Assembly (NCBI GenBank): GCA_002104935.1
Contig: MCGT01000008.1
Location: 620,001 to 684,000 of the forward strand
DNA from: Hesseltinella vesiculosa
Taxonomy: Eukaryota > Mucoromycota > Mucoromycetes > Mucorales > Cunninghamellaceae
DNA length: 64,000 nucleotides
Reading direction: 5' to 3'
Shown: positions 1 through 15,412 of the stretch, piece after piece
Numbering within the stretch: position 1 is the first letter of the stretch
Layout of the letters: every line of letters begins with the position of its first letter
Program-made: the position numbers and the translations under genes
Notes under the pieces: model-generated
The model's input: the letters and a program-made list of their open reading frames with translations, nothing else
What the model was told of the DNA's origin: nothing
Databases searched by the model: none

Positions 1-2784
1 GGACGGCTTCATGGGGAGTCGGGACCTCTAGATTGGTAGAGGAGGAAGGTGGGCTGAGCGTATAAGTAGGTGGGAAGAGGTCTTCGCTGGGGCGGGGGCT
101 GGGGTTTCGGCTGGAGATTTTCGTGATCACGGTGTCATGGAGCTGGTCGGCGAGCTCTTCCATAGCGAGGAAGGATTTTCGCCGGTAATCGATAGCTTGT
201 ATCCGCACAGACACGGGTCTCGACCGCTGTTCACGTTCCAAGGCGCAAGTGAAGAGGTCGTCGGGATCGGCCAAGGTGGCCAATGCGCTTTTCATTTTGC
301 GGGTCATGTAGGTCAGCCCTACCTGATAAGACGCATTCATCCAGCCAAAACCTTCACGGGGTACATACTTGAACTCCAAGCCCTGGTTACCATACTCGAC
401 TTCCACTTTATGCGAGAGGGAGACCACATCATACTTTTCAGGAACTACACCATTGAATTCCACAAATGACTTGGTAATCCTATATCATATTGAAAGAGGT
501 GAGACGCTATGGAAGAGGCGGTAGCAATCATCATTCGCAGAAGCAAAAAAAAAAAAAAAAAAAAAAAAAAGCCGCATACATGAAGAGCCAGCGATAGGCC
601 AAACGACTGGCAATGTCGACCATGCCGTAATTGGCAAAGCCTTCCCAAGCCAGGATTTGGTGAGGTGCCCATCCAAAAGGAAAGTCCCACTGTCGATTGG
701 GTCGGTCAACGGATATGGTACCACGTGATTTCTCGGTGCCTGAGTAAGGGCAAAAAAGGGCGGGTCAGCGTCAACGGAAGCTGAACGAGGGTGAGATTAA
801 AGTGTGATCTTACCGCTGACAAGGCCACCTTTGTTTTCAAACTTGAAGAGGGAACGTGTCGCCAAAGCCTCAGCTTGTTCGTTACTAGCACAGCCTGACC
901 AGAGGGCCCAGAAGGCAGTGGCACTTTCATAGGTCGTCTGTTTCTTCTTGACGGTGTCATAGTCATAATACAGGCTGTCGCCGGGGTGCCAGAGGTACTT
1001 ATTGATACGCTGCTTGCGTGCTTCGGCGCGCTCGAGCCACTCGCTGCTGGTTTGCTGATGGCCATCCATGTCGACCAAATGCCCTCCCAGCAGATCATCG
1101 ATGGCATGGGCAATGTCTACTTCGTATTTGTAAAGCAGGGTGTTTAGATCGACAGTGGCGAGGTTGGCGCAGACGCCATCCAGACGGTAAGTGGTGTCGT
1201 GACCAGACTCGCGCACGGCACGGTCATGCAAGAAATAAGCGTCCAGCTCTGGTTCCTTGATGAGACTTTGGGTATATTTGTAGTCAAAGTCGACAATGGA
1301 CAAGCCGGCTTGCTCGGCATACTTGGAGATCAGGTTGTCAAAGTGAGAGGGCTCTGTCTCGGGGGGGATGCCCAAACCATCGGGGCAGTACTTTGACAGC
1401 TGAGTCATGGGATCCAAGCGCGGCGGTGACATCCACACTTGATGGTATTCCTTGATGGCTGACTGCAGCATCCGTCGGAGCCAATCTTCATTGGTTTCAT
1501 TGTCTTGGTCGGCATCCTGCGCTATTTCACTCCCGTCATACTCGCCTTCTTCACATGGAACGGACAGCGAACTGGTCCCTAGGTCTTGATCGTTCAGGTG
1601 CGCATACACGCGGAGCGCCATATCGGTCAGGAAGGGAGGCTGAGAGCGGCACAGGTAGTATGAGCGGTTGGCATTCAATATTTTGCCATAGTGCTTGATT
1701 TCGAAAGCAAAGTGCTCGCACATGTTCTTGGCCAGGTCGATATAGCCGTCTTGCAGTAGGCCCAGGGCAGAAAAATACGAATCCCAGCCATACATTTCGT
1801 TGAATCGACCGCCAGGCACAATGTAAGGCAAGGCTCTCAAGGCCGATGTGGGTGACGGTGACTCGTCAGCGCTCGTCTTAGCTGCGATGGGTTTCATGGC
1901 CAAGGCTAGGATTCCTGGCCGGTTATTGATGTCGCGGACGAATTCGGGGGTGATGACTTTGGGCAGATATTCTACTTGGAGGTGCTGCAGTCGAGGTCGT
2001 TCAGCCTTGGCGGCTTGATAGTATTGAAAGATGGCTTCCTCACCGGCGGGGATATAGATGCGGGGTCGGGAGTCGGTGGTGGCTGTGCGATCCTTGGTAT
2101 CAGCGCAGGTTAGCTCCAAGCCATCGGCGTCCATGCAGCGGGTCAGATTGTGCCAAAAGGTATTGCGGATCATGCGGGAGAGCCGGCGCACTGGGTTCTC
2201 ATTTAGCCGAGCCTCATCCAGCACAATATATTTGCGCCCGTAATCTTCTGCATAAGCTAATTCCTGCAGCAGATTGGATAGCATATAGTTACCTCGGATG
2301 CCGAGTTTGCGGTATCCGCCCGAATCTGCCGTGCCCAGAGCCAGAGTCTTGGGACCAAGATCGTCTACTGTGATTTGGAAATTGTTGTCTGTGTCTTCGC
2401 GGTCCAAAATCAGCTGTTTTGTCTCTGCCACATTAATCAAGAATTTGCGTGCTTTGCTTTGGTCCTCTTTATAGAAAAAAATGAGCTGGATGTCTGGTTT
2501 GCCTCTCAGAAGATCTCTCTTTACCGTGGGAAGCACGCCGAAGTACAGATTCCTCAGTGCGAGAGGAAAATAACTCGGGTTTCTAATAAAAGCAAAGAAC
2601 AGCTAAGAAGATTTTTTTTTTTTTTGTTGAAAATTGCTGTGTCACCCAAAGGGGCACGGGCTTTTTTTTTGAGAGCTCTTACTGTATTCGTCCTTGCTCG
2701 TGCTCTTGGTGCATTGGCACCCTCTGTGTAATAGGTCGATGCACAGCTGTAAACATCATTCCAGCTATTTCGAGACGATGACAT
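1..2784 (-). CDS. NTH1: Neutral trehalase (GH37), C-terminus beyond window
   Basis: Cytosolic alpha,alpha-trehalase splitting trehalose to two glucoses when growth resumes. Five exons are read downward: 2784-2683, 2582-2525, 2466-814, 739-580 and 479 to the edge, giving 817 codons with no stop reached. The start ATG at 2784 gives [13 protein letters not shown]. Residues 49-52 are RRAS, a PKA-type site as in regulated fungal neutral trehalases. An EF-hand-like calcium loop, [12 protein letters not shown], follows. Both trehalase signatures are present: [15 protein letters not shown] in exon 3 and [13 protein letters not shown] in exon 4. Introns are 100, 58, 74 and 100 nt, and the last holds a 28-nt A run (T on the sense strand). 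Family assignment is firm; the extreme C-terminus is missing only because the window ends. Confidence 0.94.
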
Positions 2785-4111
2785 TCTTTAAAATAAGTCA
2801 AAAGGAAAGCGAAAGAAAATCAGCTGTTCCGTTGAAGAAGAAAAAATAGCCTAGGCAAAAACCCATGTCCTTGCCGCCAATCGCAGGCAATGCTCCGTAG
2901 GTGTTTCTTATTTTCATATGATTGGGTTTTTTTCTTTTTTTTTCGTTTTCCGTGGACGTCATCTCAAAACTATCCAAAATGGGCATGAAGGAATGAATGA
3001 AATAAAAAGCGTTGGGGTCATTTGTTATAAGCATGCAAGGGCCACTTTTTTTTTTAGCTGGATTGTTTTCACATGCTTCCATGCTTTTGATTTTGTGTGT
3101 TCATTGCCCGCAGGACCCAAATGTGTAACGTTCTCGAAGACTTTTGTTGGGCAGGGCGATGAAGTTCAATAACGAAGCATATGGTTATCCGTTGGTTTGT
3201 CGTTATTTTACCGATGAAGTCTTTCCCAAGGGTGTACTGAGCAAGGCCTGAAGTGAGAATGAAGCCGAAGATCGGCCTCAGAATATCATCAGGACAACAC
3301 TTCCCCACATCATGGCAATCAAAAAGCGGAGAGTCAACTGTGGTACAATCCACGTGATTTTAAAAAATAGAGTGATGGACAGCTCGTTTCTTGAATAAGA
3401 AGGGTGGCATTGGCTCTGAAAAAAATGCTTGTGACAGTTTGGGTGTGAGCACGGATGGGGTGATGGCTGTCTCGATCCATGTCAAAAGGTCATCCACCTT
3501 TTTAAATAACGTTTTTTCTTTCCATCACTGTGCTTGCCAGTGGTAAAGATCATTTGGAGAAGAGCAGGGTCAGTTGAGAGCACATCTTCTTTTTTTTTAA
3601 GTTGACAGCTCTGCGACACACAAGGTGGAAGAAAAGTGTGATGCTCTGACCGCTGGAGCATTTTTTTAAAGCCTGAAATTCTCATTCTAATAAGTACCTT
3701 CCCTAATAAGATGATCACTTCTCCTCCCCCCAATCCCAAATTAGGAACTTTGCTCAATGAATCCAAATGTTCATTCACCAAAAAAAAAAAAAAAAAAGGA
3801 CATTGTGAATGACTGCACAGGGGAAAACGCTATACTTTTTCCCTGTCGAGGAACCAATGGTGATCGCACTTAAAAAATGAAAGCGACTATTTAAATCACC
3901 TTAACAAAATATAACATCGATGTTGTTTTTTTTTTTCGTCATGGTCACCGAAAACTTTAATTGTTGTTTGGGGGAGGGCTGCGGAGATTAAACATCGAAA
4001 AATGGCAAGAGCCTATAAAAGTTTTCGTTCCTTTCTCTCGCTCTTCTTTCTTTACCTCTTTTTTTATTTGTTTTTTTTTTTTTATTTTCTGCTCACATCT
4101 TACAATCAACA
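2785..4111. other. Intergenic, divergent promoters of trehalase and CRAL-TRIO genes
   Basis: About 1.3 kb between two divergently transcribed genes. It contains only short ORFs without recognisable domains, several A or T runs, and a pyrimidine-rich stretch just before 4112. I see no RNA gene or repeat here. Confidence 0.6.
4014..4020 (+). promoter_or_regulatory. TATA box candidate upstream of CRAL-TRIO gene
   Basis: TATAAAA lies about 92 nt before the ATG at 4112 and is followed by a long C/T-rich tract, the usual arrangement at strongly expressed fungal genes. The call rests on motif and position only. Confidence 0.5.
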
Positions 4112-5679
<1,568 letters not shown>

Positions 5680-5926
5680 AAAATACCAATGTCAGTTTTA
5701 TACTTTTCCACTCCAATACACAGCTGATGTTTTTTGTTCTTTATTCCCCAAGCATTTTTTTTTATTTTTAAAAGGCAATAAAAATTCATCATGACCTCTA
5801 CACAAAGCGGCCAAGATATTGACCTTGTTCACCGTGCACATGTTCTTGGTGATTGAAACAAATTTTATGTCAAAGATTTACAAAAGAAACTAAAAAAATG
5901 AGAAGGGGGATAGAAAAAAAAGTGAT

Positions 5927-8900
5927 CTAGAAACGGGTGGCCAATTTGTGAAGGACCTCCTTGCGCTGGTCGACAGAGAGACTTTCCATGAGCTTGCTAA
6001 AGCCCTCGACAACAGCGTCTTGATCGACAGAGGCCAATTGGACAACATGATCCTTGAGCTTTTCAGACTTGAGCTTGGCAATGCGTTGGTCCAGCAAGAG
6101 ATTCTTGGCGTCGAACCAAGCCACGACAGCCTGGTCGTTTTTGTCAAAGTCGTCTAGGTTGGTATCGGCTTGGAACCATTGTTGCAGCAAAGTCTTGGCT
6201 TGGTCACGCGACTCGTCCATCTTGCGGATGGCATATTCTTCCAATAGGCGGCGACGGACGCGCCAGTAAAAGTAGTGGCGGGCCGTGCGCCATTCCAAGG
6301 TCTTGCGGATAACGCCCTTTGCTTCCATGCGTCCTGAGCGATCATGCAAGTCGGCAAATTGGATGGCGACTTGTTGGTAGACAGGCAGCAAGGCTTGTTC
6401 ACGGGCTTCCACTTGGGCTATGAGTTCGTCAGCTTGTTCCTTTTGGGAGTCATCCAAGGCAGCGAGACGACGCTTCAGATCACTATACACAGGGTCAAGT
6501 CGTTCCATAGTGGCTAGCAATTGAGGACGGCGGTATTTGATTTCCACAATGCCTTCAGGTTCCAGCACACCACCGCGAGCTTGGGTGTCGGCATACATTT
6601 CCATCATGTCTTCGTTGATGGTGCTATGAGATCACATGGAAGAGATCAGCATTCTCCATGCTTACAGCCATAGGCGGTAGGATGATGATTATTTTTTTTT
6701 TTAGGGCATCTTACCTATCGACGACGACCCAGGCGCCACCGCGCAATTCACCGTTGGGCACCACATACACAAAGACAGGTTGTTTGTAGTTGCTAAGGGC
6801 ATCGACAATTTGGGCACCGTATTTGAGCACTTCATTGTACATGTCGCGTTGGCCACCGGAGAAACCACGCCAGTTGGCAAAGATCATCAAGGGCAGTTGT
6901 TCACCCTTGTTGAAGTCATTGATCGCTTGCGCGGTCTTGTAGGCCGAGTTAGGGAACCATACACCGCCAGCTTCCATAACAACTTGTTCTTGGGAATCGG
7001 CATTGGCAGGGTCGGCCGGCACGATGTTTTCGACTGTGCGGGTTTCAACAGCGACCACACCCATGGGGATGCCACCAAGGCGGGCACGGCCAACAACTAC
7101 AGTACGGGCCCAGCCGCTCAAGGTTTCGACAAAGGATCCATGGTCGAAGAAACCAGAGAGCCATTTGCCATTTTCTTGCTTGCCGGCTAGGAAAAAGCGA
7201 GGATCCGAAGGACCCTTGGGTGGCAAATATTCAATCTCACGGTCAATAGGGTCGGCACCAGCACGCATAGGTAAAGGAGCGCCACGGCATTCAGGGACAA
7301 ATGACAGCCATTGCATGATCTTGTTGATACCTACAGAGAGGTGGGGAGGGCGTCAGCTTTTTTTTTTTTTTTTTTTTCCTGGTTTTATGTTTTTTATTAC
7401 CTTCCAAATCGTTTTCAGCGGTCAAGTGAGAAACACCATTCTTGTACATGATTTGGGTGCCACCGAGTTGGAGGTTGGAGGTGTAGACTTCACGACCAAG
7501 AACCTTGTTGAGGGCGGGAGCGCCGGTCAAGATGATGGGCTGGCCTTCGTTTTGAACCGTACGTTGGCCAAGGCGAACAAGGTAGGCACCGATACCCACG
7601 GAACGGCAGGTCACCAAGGTGATGGTGAAGATATCGTCATAGGCACGCGAGGTTGCGCCAGCAATCAAACCCGAACCACGCAAGTTTTCGACACCAAGGC
7701 CGTCCGTATGGCCGATAATATCGGTGATGCGGAAGCGGCGCTCACCCTTGTCTTGGACTTCCTGTACGAGGACGCTTTGGGCATCGCCTTGCTGGATCAG
7801 GGCATCATATTCTTCAGGCAGAAGATAGAGATATTCAAAACCAGAGCCAGGTTGGTCTTCGTCCTTCCAAGCCACATGGAAGCGGCTGATGAGTTCGTCC
7901 GCCAGACCGATACGAGCACCGGAGTTCGCGGACAAGTACACGCGAGGGACACCCAGTTCACGAGCATATTCTGAGGCTTTATAGAACACCAAGTCTTCTT
8001 GGACACCAAAGGAACCAATCTTGAAAGTGATGTCGTTAGCAATGGCAATGACACGGCGACCGCGAGGGTAATCGGGAGTGCGAAGGGTCAGCAGCCAGGC
8101 AACCATGCCGACGGTGTTGGTGCCAGGAGCACGGTCGATGGCTTGCAGTTGATTGTCGTCATCCAGTACTAGTTCCTTAGCTTCGATCACCTGGCTAGGG
8201 ATCTTGACGGCGGCGTCAGCCTTGCAGGCTTGGGCCCACAGGTTGTGAATGGCTTGGCGGAACAGTTCGGGGAAGTCATAGACGTAGGTGGTGCCCATGA
8301 GGTGAGCTTTGTAGCGACGGGGCTGGAGCCATTCCTTGGTGGGGTAGGGCGTCGAAAGAGGCTGCATATGCATGGCGCCAGGGATCTTGCCAACAGACTT
8401 TAAGATCCAGCCGTTCTTGTCGGTCTTGACTTCTTGGTAAACATCGACCTTGAGAATGTAGCCAGATACATTGTCGACCGTGAAACGCAAGGGGATGACA
8501 GGGGCGTCTGGGCGCTTGGACTGGATGTTGAAGCGGATCTCGGCGCCAGTGACACGAAGCTTCCAGAGGCGCTTGCCATGGCGGTCGACGAAGTCTTTGA
8601 GGGCAGTCTCGACCTCATCAGCTTCAATGGCAAAGGTGGGAATGAAGTTGATGAACAGGTGGTTGCAGTCAGAGTTCTTGTAGTCGTGGCTGACGATTTC
8701 CAAGGTGTCGAGAATGTCGGTCAAGAGGCGGTCACTTTCAGAAATGAGGTAGTCGGCAGTGCGCATGGAGCTCTTGACACGGCCGGGACGGACGAGAGCA
8801 CGAATGAAGAAGCGACAGTCCGAGGGGTTTTCCTTGGCAACGGCATAGTAGACGTGCATCTGTCGATTTTCGATGAAGCAGGGCTTGATATCAAAGTTGG

Positions 8901-11900
8901 ACAGACGGGCCAATTCGAGCTGGTAGGCAAGGGCAGGTTCGATGTGGCGGATGGTTTCGTCTTCTTCGTAGCCATTGCGTTCGCGGAAGGTGTAGTAGTC
9001 GGGGGTTTGGTTGTCGCGGCAGACAACCAGAGTGATACGGCGCAGCGCAGCCTTGCGGAAGGCGTCAGAGTGGGCCTGGATCAAGGTGGTCATGTTCTTG
9101 CGCAAGGTGTCATCCTCCATGTCTTGGCCTTGGATGGAAATGTTGAGAATGTTTTCCATGCGCTCCTCAGTCTTGTCAGGTGGTGGTTGTTTCATCAGCA
9201 TGGGAGGCAAGGGTTCTTCTTCAAACGCAGTCATGATGCGCGGCAGCTCGGCTTCGAGCTCTTCCAACGTCTTGAGGGCAACCATGGCACCTGTGCGGAT
9301 GGGTTCTTCTTCCGTCTTGTTGAGCAAAAAGGTCAAGTCGGAGTAAGAAGCAATGCGCTGGTTGTTAAAGCCGCCGCCAGCCGACGATTGCAGCAGGAAT
9401 TTCCAGGCAACGATGTAGGGCTGGTGTTCGAGGTTGTAGGCCACATCCAGGATTTTGTAAGCATGGTAAGAGCGACGGCAGTAGACTTCCAATGCGGCTA
9501 GGGAAACGTAGCTGTCGGGATGGTAGAAGAAGTTGGGTAGGACGTCAAAGACGTTGAATTTGGTGTCAATCAGGTCCTTGAAGGCATCGTAGCTTGGCGT
9601 ACGATACTCTGTACCGCCGCCATAGACGCTTTCGGTGACCGACGACTTCAAGATGTTGTACATCTGAGACTGACGTTCTTCGAGTGAAGGCAGCTGGCAC
9701 AGGATAAGGTATTCACGGGCCTTGAGGGTGACCTTTTGTGTCCCACGGCTATCGATTTCCGATAGATGTTTGAGGATAGGCAAGAAACATCTATCCAGGG
9801 CTTCGGACGAGGTGGCGGGATAGATGATATCCAGCAACATGAGGATCAGGTTATTCTTGATGTTGACTTTGGCGTGGGACAAGATGATGTTGATGACCTT
9901 TTCCAGGTCGTCCTTGTGTTGGTCACGGAGGGCCAGGATGACTTCTTCATCGCGCGATTGGTTACTGTTGAAAAGGACCTCGACATTGTAGTATTGCTCC
10001 ATTAGGTCAACATAGACAGAGTGCTCGTGTTGTTTGAGGCCGTTGCTATAGCTAGCGGCAATGGTCATGATAGGGGCTACAGCGGTCTTGTAAGCATTGA
10101 CTTCGGCTTGGGTCGTCAGGTGGTCACGGGCAAAAGTATCAATAGCTTGTTGGATGTCAACAGCGGGGAAACCTTTGTTTTGTGCATGGGCTTGGTTAAT
10201 CAGATCATGCAGCTGTTGTTCAAGGCGACCAGGGATACGACCAGACAAGACGGACATGCTGGCCGACAGTTCCGAGTAAGGCAGCTCTGGGTTGTTGAGT
10301 ACTTCCGACAGCTCCTTGACGATTGTCTGGATCAAGCCTTGGTTGTCATAGCCTTGGAGCACGTATTCCAGGGTTTGCTTCAGATGAGTGAATCGCTGGT
10401 GGGGCTTATCGCCAGTGAGATGAGGAAGGCCGTATTTGGGGACTTGGCCAGTGAAAGGCAAGGCGTGTTTGACGCGGCTAGGATCATCCAAAGACAAGAT
10501 ACCAATGATATCGCCAGCTTCCAGCGTTGCACCTACTTGTTTGATAAATTGCACATGGCCGTCTTCGGAAGCGACCAAAGGCATGTACATTTTCATGACC
10601 TACAAGAGGAAGACAACAGATGATGAGTCGTCTGTTCATTTTTTTTTTTTTGGGCGGGACCCAGCCCTTGGACGGGCCAGTTCCTCGTTGTGGCTGTATT
10701 TCACTGTTCCCAAGGCTTACCTCGATCTCAGCATAGGCTTGGCCAGTACGGATGTGGTCGCCATTTTCCAAGAGGAGGCTAACGAGCTTGCCAGGAGAGG
10801 GTGAGCGAAGCTGGGTGGGATCGCTTTCCTTTTCAAGGAGACACGTCTTGCCATCGATCATGAGACGGGTTGCTTGGACTTCTTCACGATTGTAAGTGGT
10901 GTGAGAGCGGCCGTTCAAGGAGATGAGCAAGCCTCCGTCGGATAGGTCTCGGACGCCCACTTGGGTTTTGGTGCCGTTTAGGTAGAGAGTATAGATGCCA
11001 GGGGCTGAACGGGTGACAGTGAAGTTGTAGCGGATGTTTTCATAGATAAAGTCGACGGTGAAGACGGTCTTGAGGGATTCTTTGCTGGGGATTTGGCCAC
11101 GCTCGAGCGAGTTTTTGTATTGTTGCCAGCATTCGACAGAGGCAAGATGGGCCTTGGTCACGGCGCCACAGAAGACGGCAAGCATGGTGTCAGGGCGTTC
11201 GGCGGTCAGCTTTTTGGAAATGAGCATATCGAGCCAACCAGTGTTGATGGTGTTGTCAGTAAAGTCAGGGGTTTCGAGGAGACGAATGATGTATTCGACG
11301 GTGGTGCGGAAGTCACCACGGATCGACAGTTCCTTGAGAGCAATGACCATGTTCTTGCGAGCCTGTTGGCGGTTCTCACCATAGGCAAAGATGTGGCCGA
11401 ACTGGGAGTCGGCATACTCATGCATGGCCCCGGAGGAGACAACGGAGAAGTAGCCCCAAACGTTGGTGCTGGATCGGAAGTTGAGTTCTTGCATGACACC
11501 GCCAGAAGGCTTGAAGCCAGCATCTGGGTTTTCGGCTGTGATTCGGACAGCAATGACATGGCCCTTGGGCATGGGGCGGCGTTGGCTTTGGAGGGCAGTG
11601 GGATGTTCCAGGTCAAAGTCGATTTCAGACGCACTGTTAGGCTGCACACCGTAGAGCACACGAATATCACGGATGCGATGCATGGGGATACCCATCGCGA
11701 TTTGGAGTTGGGCAGCAGGCAGGTTGACGCCCGAGACCATTTCGGTGGTGGGGTGTTCGACTTGGAGACGGGGGTTGAGTTCCAAAAAGTAGAATTTCTC
11801 GTCGTGGTGGCTGTAGAGATATTCTACGGTGCCGGCAGACACATAGCCCACGAGTTTGCCCAACCGGACGGCGGCCTTTTCCATTTGTTCAAAGATGTCG

Positions 11901-13006
11901 GGTTTGGCAATGGTGACAGGAGCTTCTTCGATAATCTTTTGATGACGGCGTTGGACCGAACAATCGCGACCAAACAAACTGATGGCGTTGCCATATTGAT
12001 CGGCAAGCAGCTGGACTTCCAAGTGGCGGGCGTTGCCGGCGAGCTTCATGATGAAAATGGGTGAGCCGGGGATTTCACCTTGGACCTGGGCAAAGGCTTG
12101 TTTAAATGTGCTAGGATCTTCGACCTTGCGAATGCCCTTGCCGCCTCCACCTTCAGAGGCCTTGATCATGACAGGGAAGCCGATCTTCTCGGCTGAAGCC
12201 AGGCCAGCTTCAGCGGTCTTGACGCAGGCAGAGTTGTACACGTCGTCGTTGACAAGGACATGGCCATTGTGATCCGTGGTGGTTTCACTGACGCCATCGC
12301 CACTCCAGCCCATTGTGGGCACGTCCGCGCTTTGTGCAACAATGGTTGAGGAAATTTTGTCACCCAACGAACGCATGGCCGACGCAGGAGGACCAATAAA
12401 CACGCATTTGTTCTTGGATTTGGCAAGCATTTCAGGTAAACGTGGGTTTTCGGACGCATGGCCCCTATTCGAGAAAGTTAAAGGAGGTGAGTCTCTTTTC
12501 CAAATGACGCACGCTAAAAAAAAAAAAAAAAAAAAAAAAAACCTACCAACCAGCCCATACAGCGTGAACGCCAGTTCGTTCAGCCACGTCAACAATTAGT
12601 TCAACATTGGCATAGTTGTTGTTGTTGGTGCCGCCAGGCACTTCGATATAGTTGTCAGCCATACGAATGTATTCGGCATTAGCCTTGAGATCTTCAGGCG
12701 TGGCCATGACTGTGAATTCAATAGCCCGTTCGTTTCCAAAGGTTTCGTATGCCCACTTGCGTACTGACCGGATTTCCTTCATGGCAGCCATACCATTGTT
12801 GGCAATCAGCACCTTGGAAATAACTGTATGACCTTGATGCGATTTGACAAATTCACAAACAGGATCTTGAGGAGCAGTGTCTACAGAGTTGCCACCTGAT
12901 ATCATGGCATATTCAAATAATAATAATAATGAGTTTCGTTGTGTTGTAGAGAGGACGTTGAGACTTTACCTAAAAAGTGGCCAGGTAAGCTTTTATGATC
13001 AACCAT
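5927..13006 (-). CDS. ACC1: Acetyl-CoA carboxylase, multifunctional (2213 aa)
   Basis: Carboxylates acetyl-CoA to malonyl-CoA, the committed step of fatty-acid synthesis. Six exons: 13006-12970, 12895-12547, 12464-10721, 10599-7401, 7330-6715 and 6623-5927, summing to 2213 codons plus stop. The first exon is only 37 nt ([13 protein letters not shown]) and joins GGNSVDTAP, the conserved fungal ACC start. Order of domains: biotin carboxylase ([27 protein letters not shown]), biotinyl site VMKM with Lys713 exactly at the exon 3/4 border, the long central region, then carboxyltransferase ([31 protein letters not shown]). Introns are 70-121 nt and several contain T runs of 12-27 nt. Length matches fungal ACCs. 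An ATG in intron 1 (12905) could give a shorter alternative N-terminus but lacks the conserved leader. Confidence 0.97.
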
Positions 13007-14060
13007 GAGACTTCTTTAGAATGATTTGGGATGGTATATAGAGACAAGAAGAGAAGATCAAGTAAAAAAAAAGATGCCGCTTTCTGCTGATGCTAGACAG
13101 GATTCCTTATTTGTTCAAAAAGGAGTAGAAATATGAATAATAACGATGTGTATATCACTAGGCTCTGAATAGGCAAAAACAAGCAATTCAGGGCACTATG
13201 TCAATCAACAAGGAATGCTGAATGCAAAAAGGGTTGGTGGTGAGAGGGAGAAAGAAGAAGAAGAAAAAAAAAGTTGTTGGGTGAAGGTTTTTTTTTTTTT
13301 TTTGTTGAGGGCGGAGAATGACATTTTGACCTATCAAACGTAAACATTGCCCCAAGAATGGCCCTTTTGCTTGATCTTTCCACCGCTTTTTGCATTGATC
13401 GCTTCGACTTTTTTGGGGGTCGATTTGGCCTTGCCCCTTTCAAAAAAAAAAAATGATATACTCATCAAGATTTGGGGAGATAAAAAGAAAAAAGAAAAAA
13501 AAAAGGAGCGAAAACCATCTTTTGCTCCCAAGTTTTCATTTCATTTCATTTCTGTGTTTGATTTGTTGTCATGGAACAGTGACGAGATAGAATGATTCGA
13601 CAGGGTGACGCTAACAATAAAAAATAGGAGAGAGAACGTTTATAGAAAGTACACAAGTCGCTTACTTGATTGACATCCAACGACGACGTCGGCGACGGTG
13701 ATGACGGCGTAAAATGTAGGGTTTGACGGGTTGTCACTTCGGTAAAAGGTGATAGTGGTGGGTAAACTTGTACCCCAAGTTTTGAGCAAAAGACAGGTGC
13801 ATAATGCGTTCGGAAGCTGTGTCACGTCTTTTTTGACAAGTCAACCTCACAAAAAAAAGCCGCACGAATGCCCATTTGCCCCATTCCTTTTCCGCTGTCA
13901 CAACTCTTATTGGCCATCTTTTTTGATGACCGTTTCAATTTAATCATCGCTTTCAAAGAAGTGTAAAGGGAGAGAATAATACAATTGGAGAACAATGAAG
14001 AGGTAGAATCTAATGGACAAAGTAAGAGGGAAATGAAAGCAGCGGGTTTATGTACACACA
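13007..14060. other. Intergenic upstream of ACC1; possible small spliced ORF
   Basis: About 1 kb. A TATATA-like motif (13035-13040) lies about 30 nt before the ACC1 ATG. On the minus strand 13334-13440 reads a basic C-terminus ending GKIKQKGHSWGNVYV, and 13737 reads MTTRQTLHFTPSSP up to a GTAAGC donor-like site near 13663. These could belong to a small spliced gene, but I cannot join them in one frame with confidence and do not recognise the family. Confidence 0.3.
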
Positions 14061-15412
14061 TTAACTATGGAAGCGAGGGTAATTCATTGCAGGCGAGAAG
14101 TCGGACACGCTTTGTTCCGAAAGAGCAGCTGGCAAAGTACTGGACATCCAAGGTTGATCGGAATGGGAGAAGTTGACAGGAACAGGAGGGGGAGGAGGCA
14201 AAGGTTGGTGAAGCATGGATGGAGGAGGAGCGGTAGGTGGCAAAGTCAAGGGAGGAGGAGGTATGGCCATGGTGTCTTCGTTGGAAGCAATCGACATGGG
14301 GCTCTTTTTGGATTGACTGGCATGCTCTTTTTTCTGTTTTCGCCACATCTTTCGCAATTCTTTGAATTCGGAAGGGTGACGTTTAGGGCCCTTTGATTTG
14401 AAGAGAAGAGCGTGAGTTAAAAAAGCGAGAGCGAGGGAGTTCATCTTACATGGTTTTGCATGCAGATATGGGCATTAAGATGGTTGAGAGTTCCATAAGA
14501 CTTTGAGCAGCCGAGGAAGTTGCAATGGTATAATCGATCGACTTCATCATATTTGCGCCGGGGCCGCTTCTTTTGGTTGTTGCCAGGAAGGGAGACAAAG
14601 GAAAAGACTTTTTGAGCAGGTGGCTGATGCGAGTGGTGTTGCGGTGGGACATTGGAGACCACAGTGGGGGTGGGGGTGGAAGGGCCAGCGACGGCCTGGT
14701 GCGGATGAAAGTCAAGTGTGGTTGGAGGCGATGACAGATGCTGATGTTGAGGTTGATAGAGACGAGGTTGTTGGGGTGGAATAAAGCTGGAGGAGTTAGA
14801 ATACACAAGGGAGGCGACAGAGTCATTGGAGGACGGAGGCAGGATGGAAGGATTAGGATTGGGAGGGGTGGTGGGAGGATGCATGGACGGGTGGTGGTGA
14901 CTTGGTAATGTATAGTAGGGATCATTCTGTGCTGGCATGGCGTTCAAGGTAGGTGGCAAGGAAGTGGTAGTAGGTGAGGTGACAGTCGAGCCTGTGCCTG
15001 AACGATAGAACATTGGTACCTTTTGGTTAGGTGGATGGGAAGGGACGGTAGGAGGTTGCTGAGGAGTAGGTGTCATGACATGGCCAGTCGCTGCAGCAGG
15101 ATTGTTGCTGCTGTTGTTGGTGTTGATGGACGTGGTCATTGTTGGATAGACGGCAGGTTTGGGTGCAGCAGACATCATATGCATGGAGTTGTTTTTAGTG
15201 GTATTGATAGGCAACAGCTGGGAAACAGGTGGCAATGAGGTGGTTCCATGATAAACATCGACGGCCGCGGCCACGCCTGGGTGATTGGCCAGTTGATCAG
15301 GATGCGCTGCCGAAATGCCTTGCTGTAAATATCCAGGATAGTACGACCCTTGCTGGAACATGGTGTTCCGAGATTGGTGGTTGGGTGTGACAGGTTGGTT
15401 CTGATTAGACAT
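14061..15412 (-). CDS. C2H2 zinc-finger transcription factor, CON7-like
   Basis: Two exons (15412-14450, 14390-14061; 59-nt GT-AG intron) encode 430 aa. The first ~270 residues are low complexity, rich in Pro, Ser, Thr, Asn and His. A conserved block follows: KVFSFVSLPG, then KKRPRRKYDEVDRLYHC, a C2H2 finger (YHCNFLGCSKSYGTLNHLNAH), and across the intron QNHGPKRHPSEFKELRKMWR. From memory this layout, basic block plus one finger with a GxKRxPxEFKE(I/L)RK tail, matches the Con7 family of morphogenesis regulators in filamentous fungi. The tail after it is again Pro-rich. Nuclear regulator; target genes unknown. The single finger suggests the basic flanks help DNA contact. Confidence 0.85.

Noticed and set aside
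7003..7974. 323-codon plus-strand ORF
   Set aside because: Antisense to the ACC1 carboxyltransferase exon, no domain, spans an ACC1 intron.
8434..9501. 355-codon plus-strand ORF
   Set aside because: Antisense to the ACC1 central region; low-complexity Val/Gly-rich product typical of a shadow frame.
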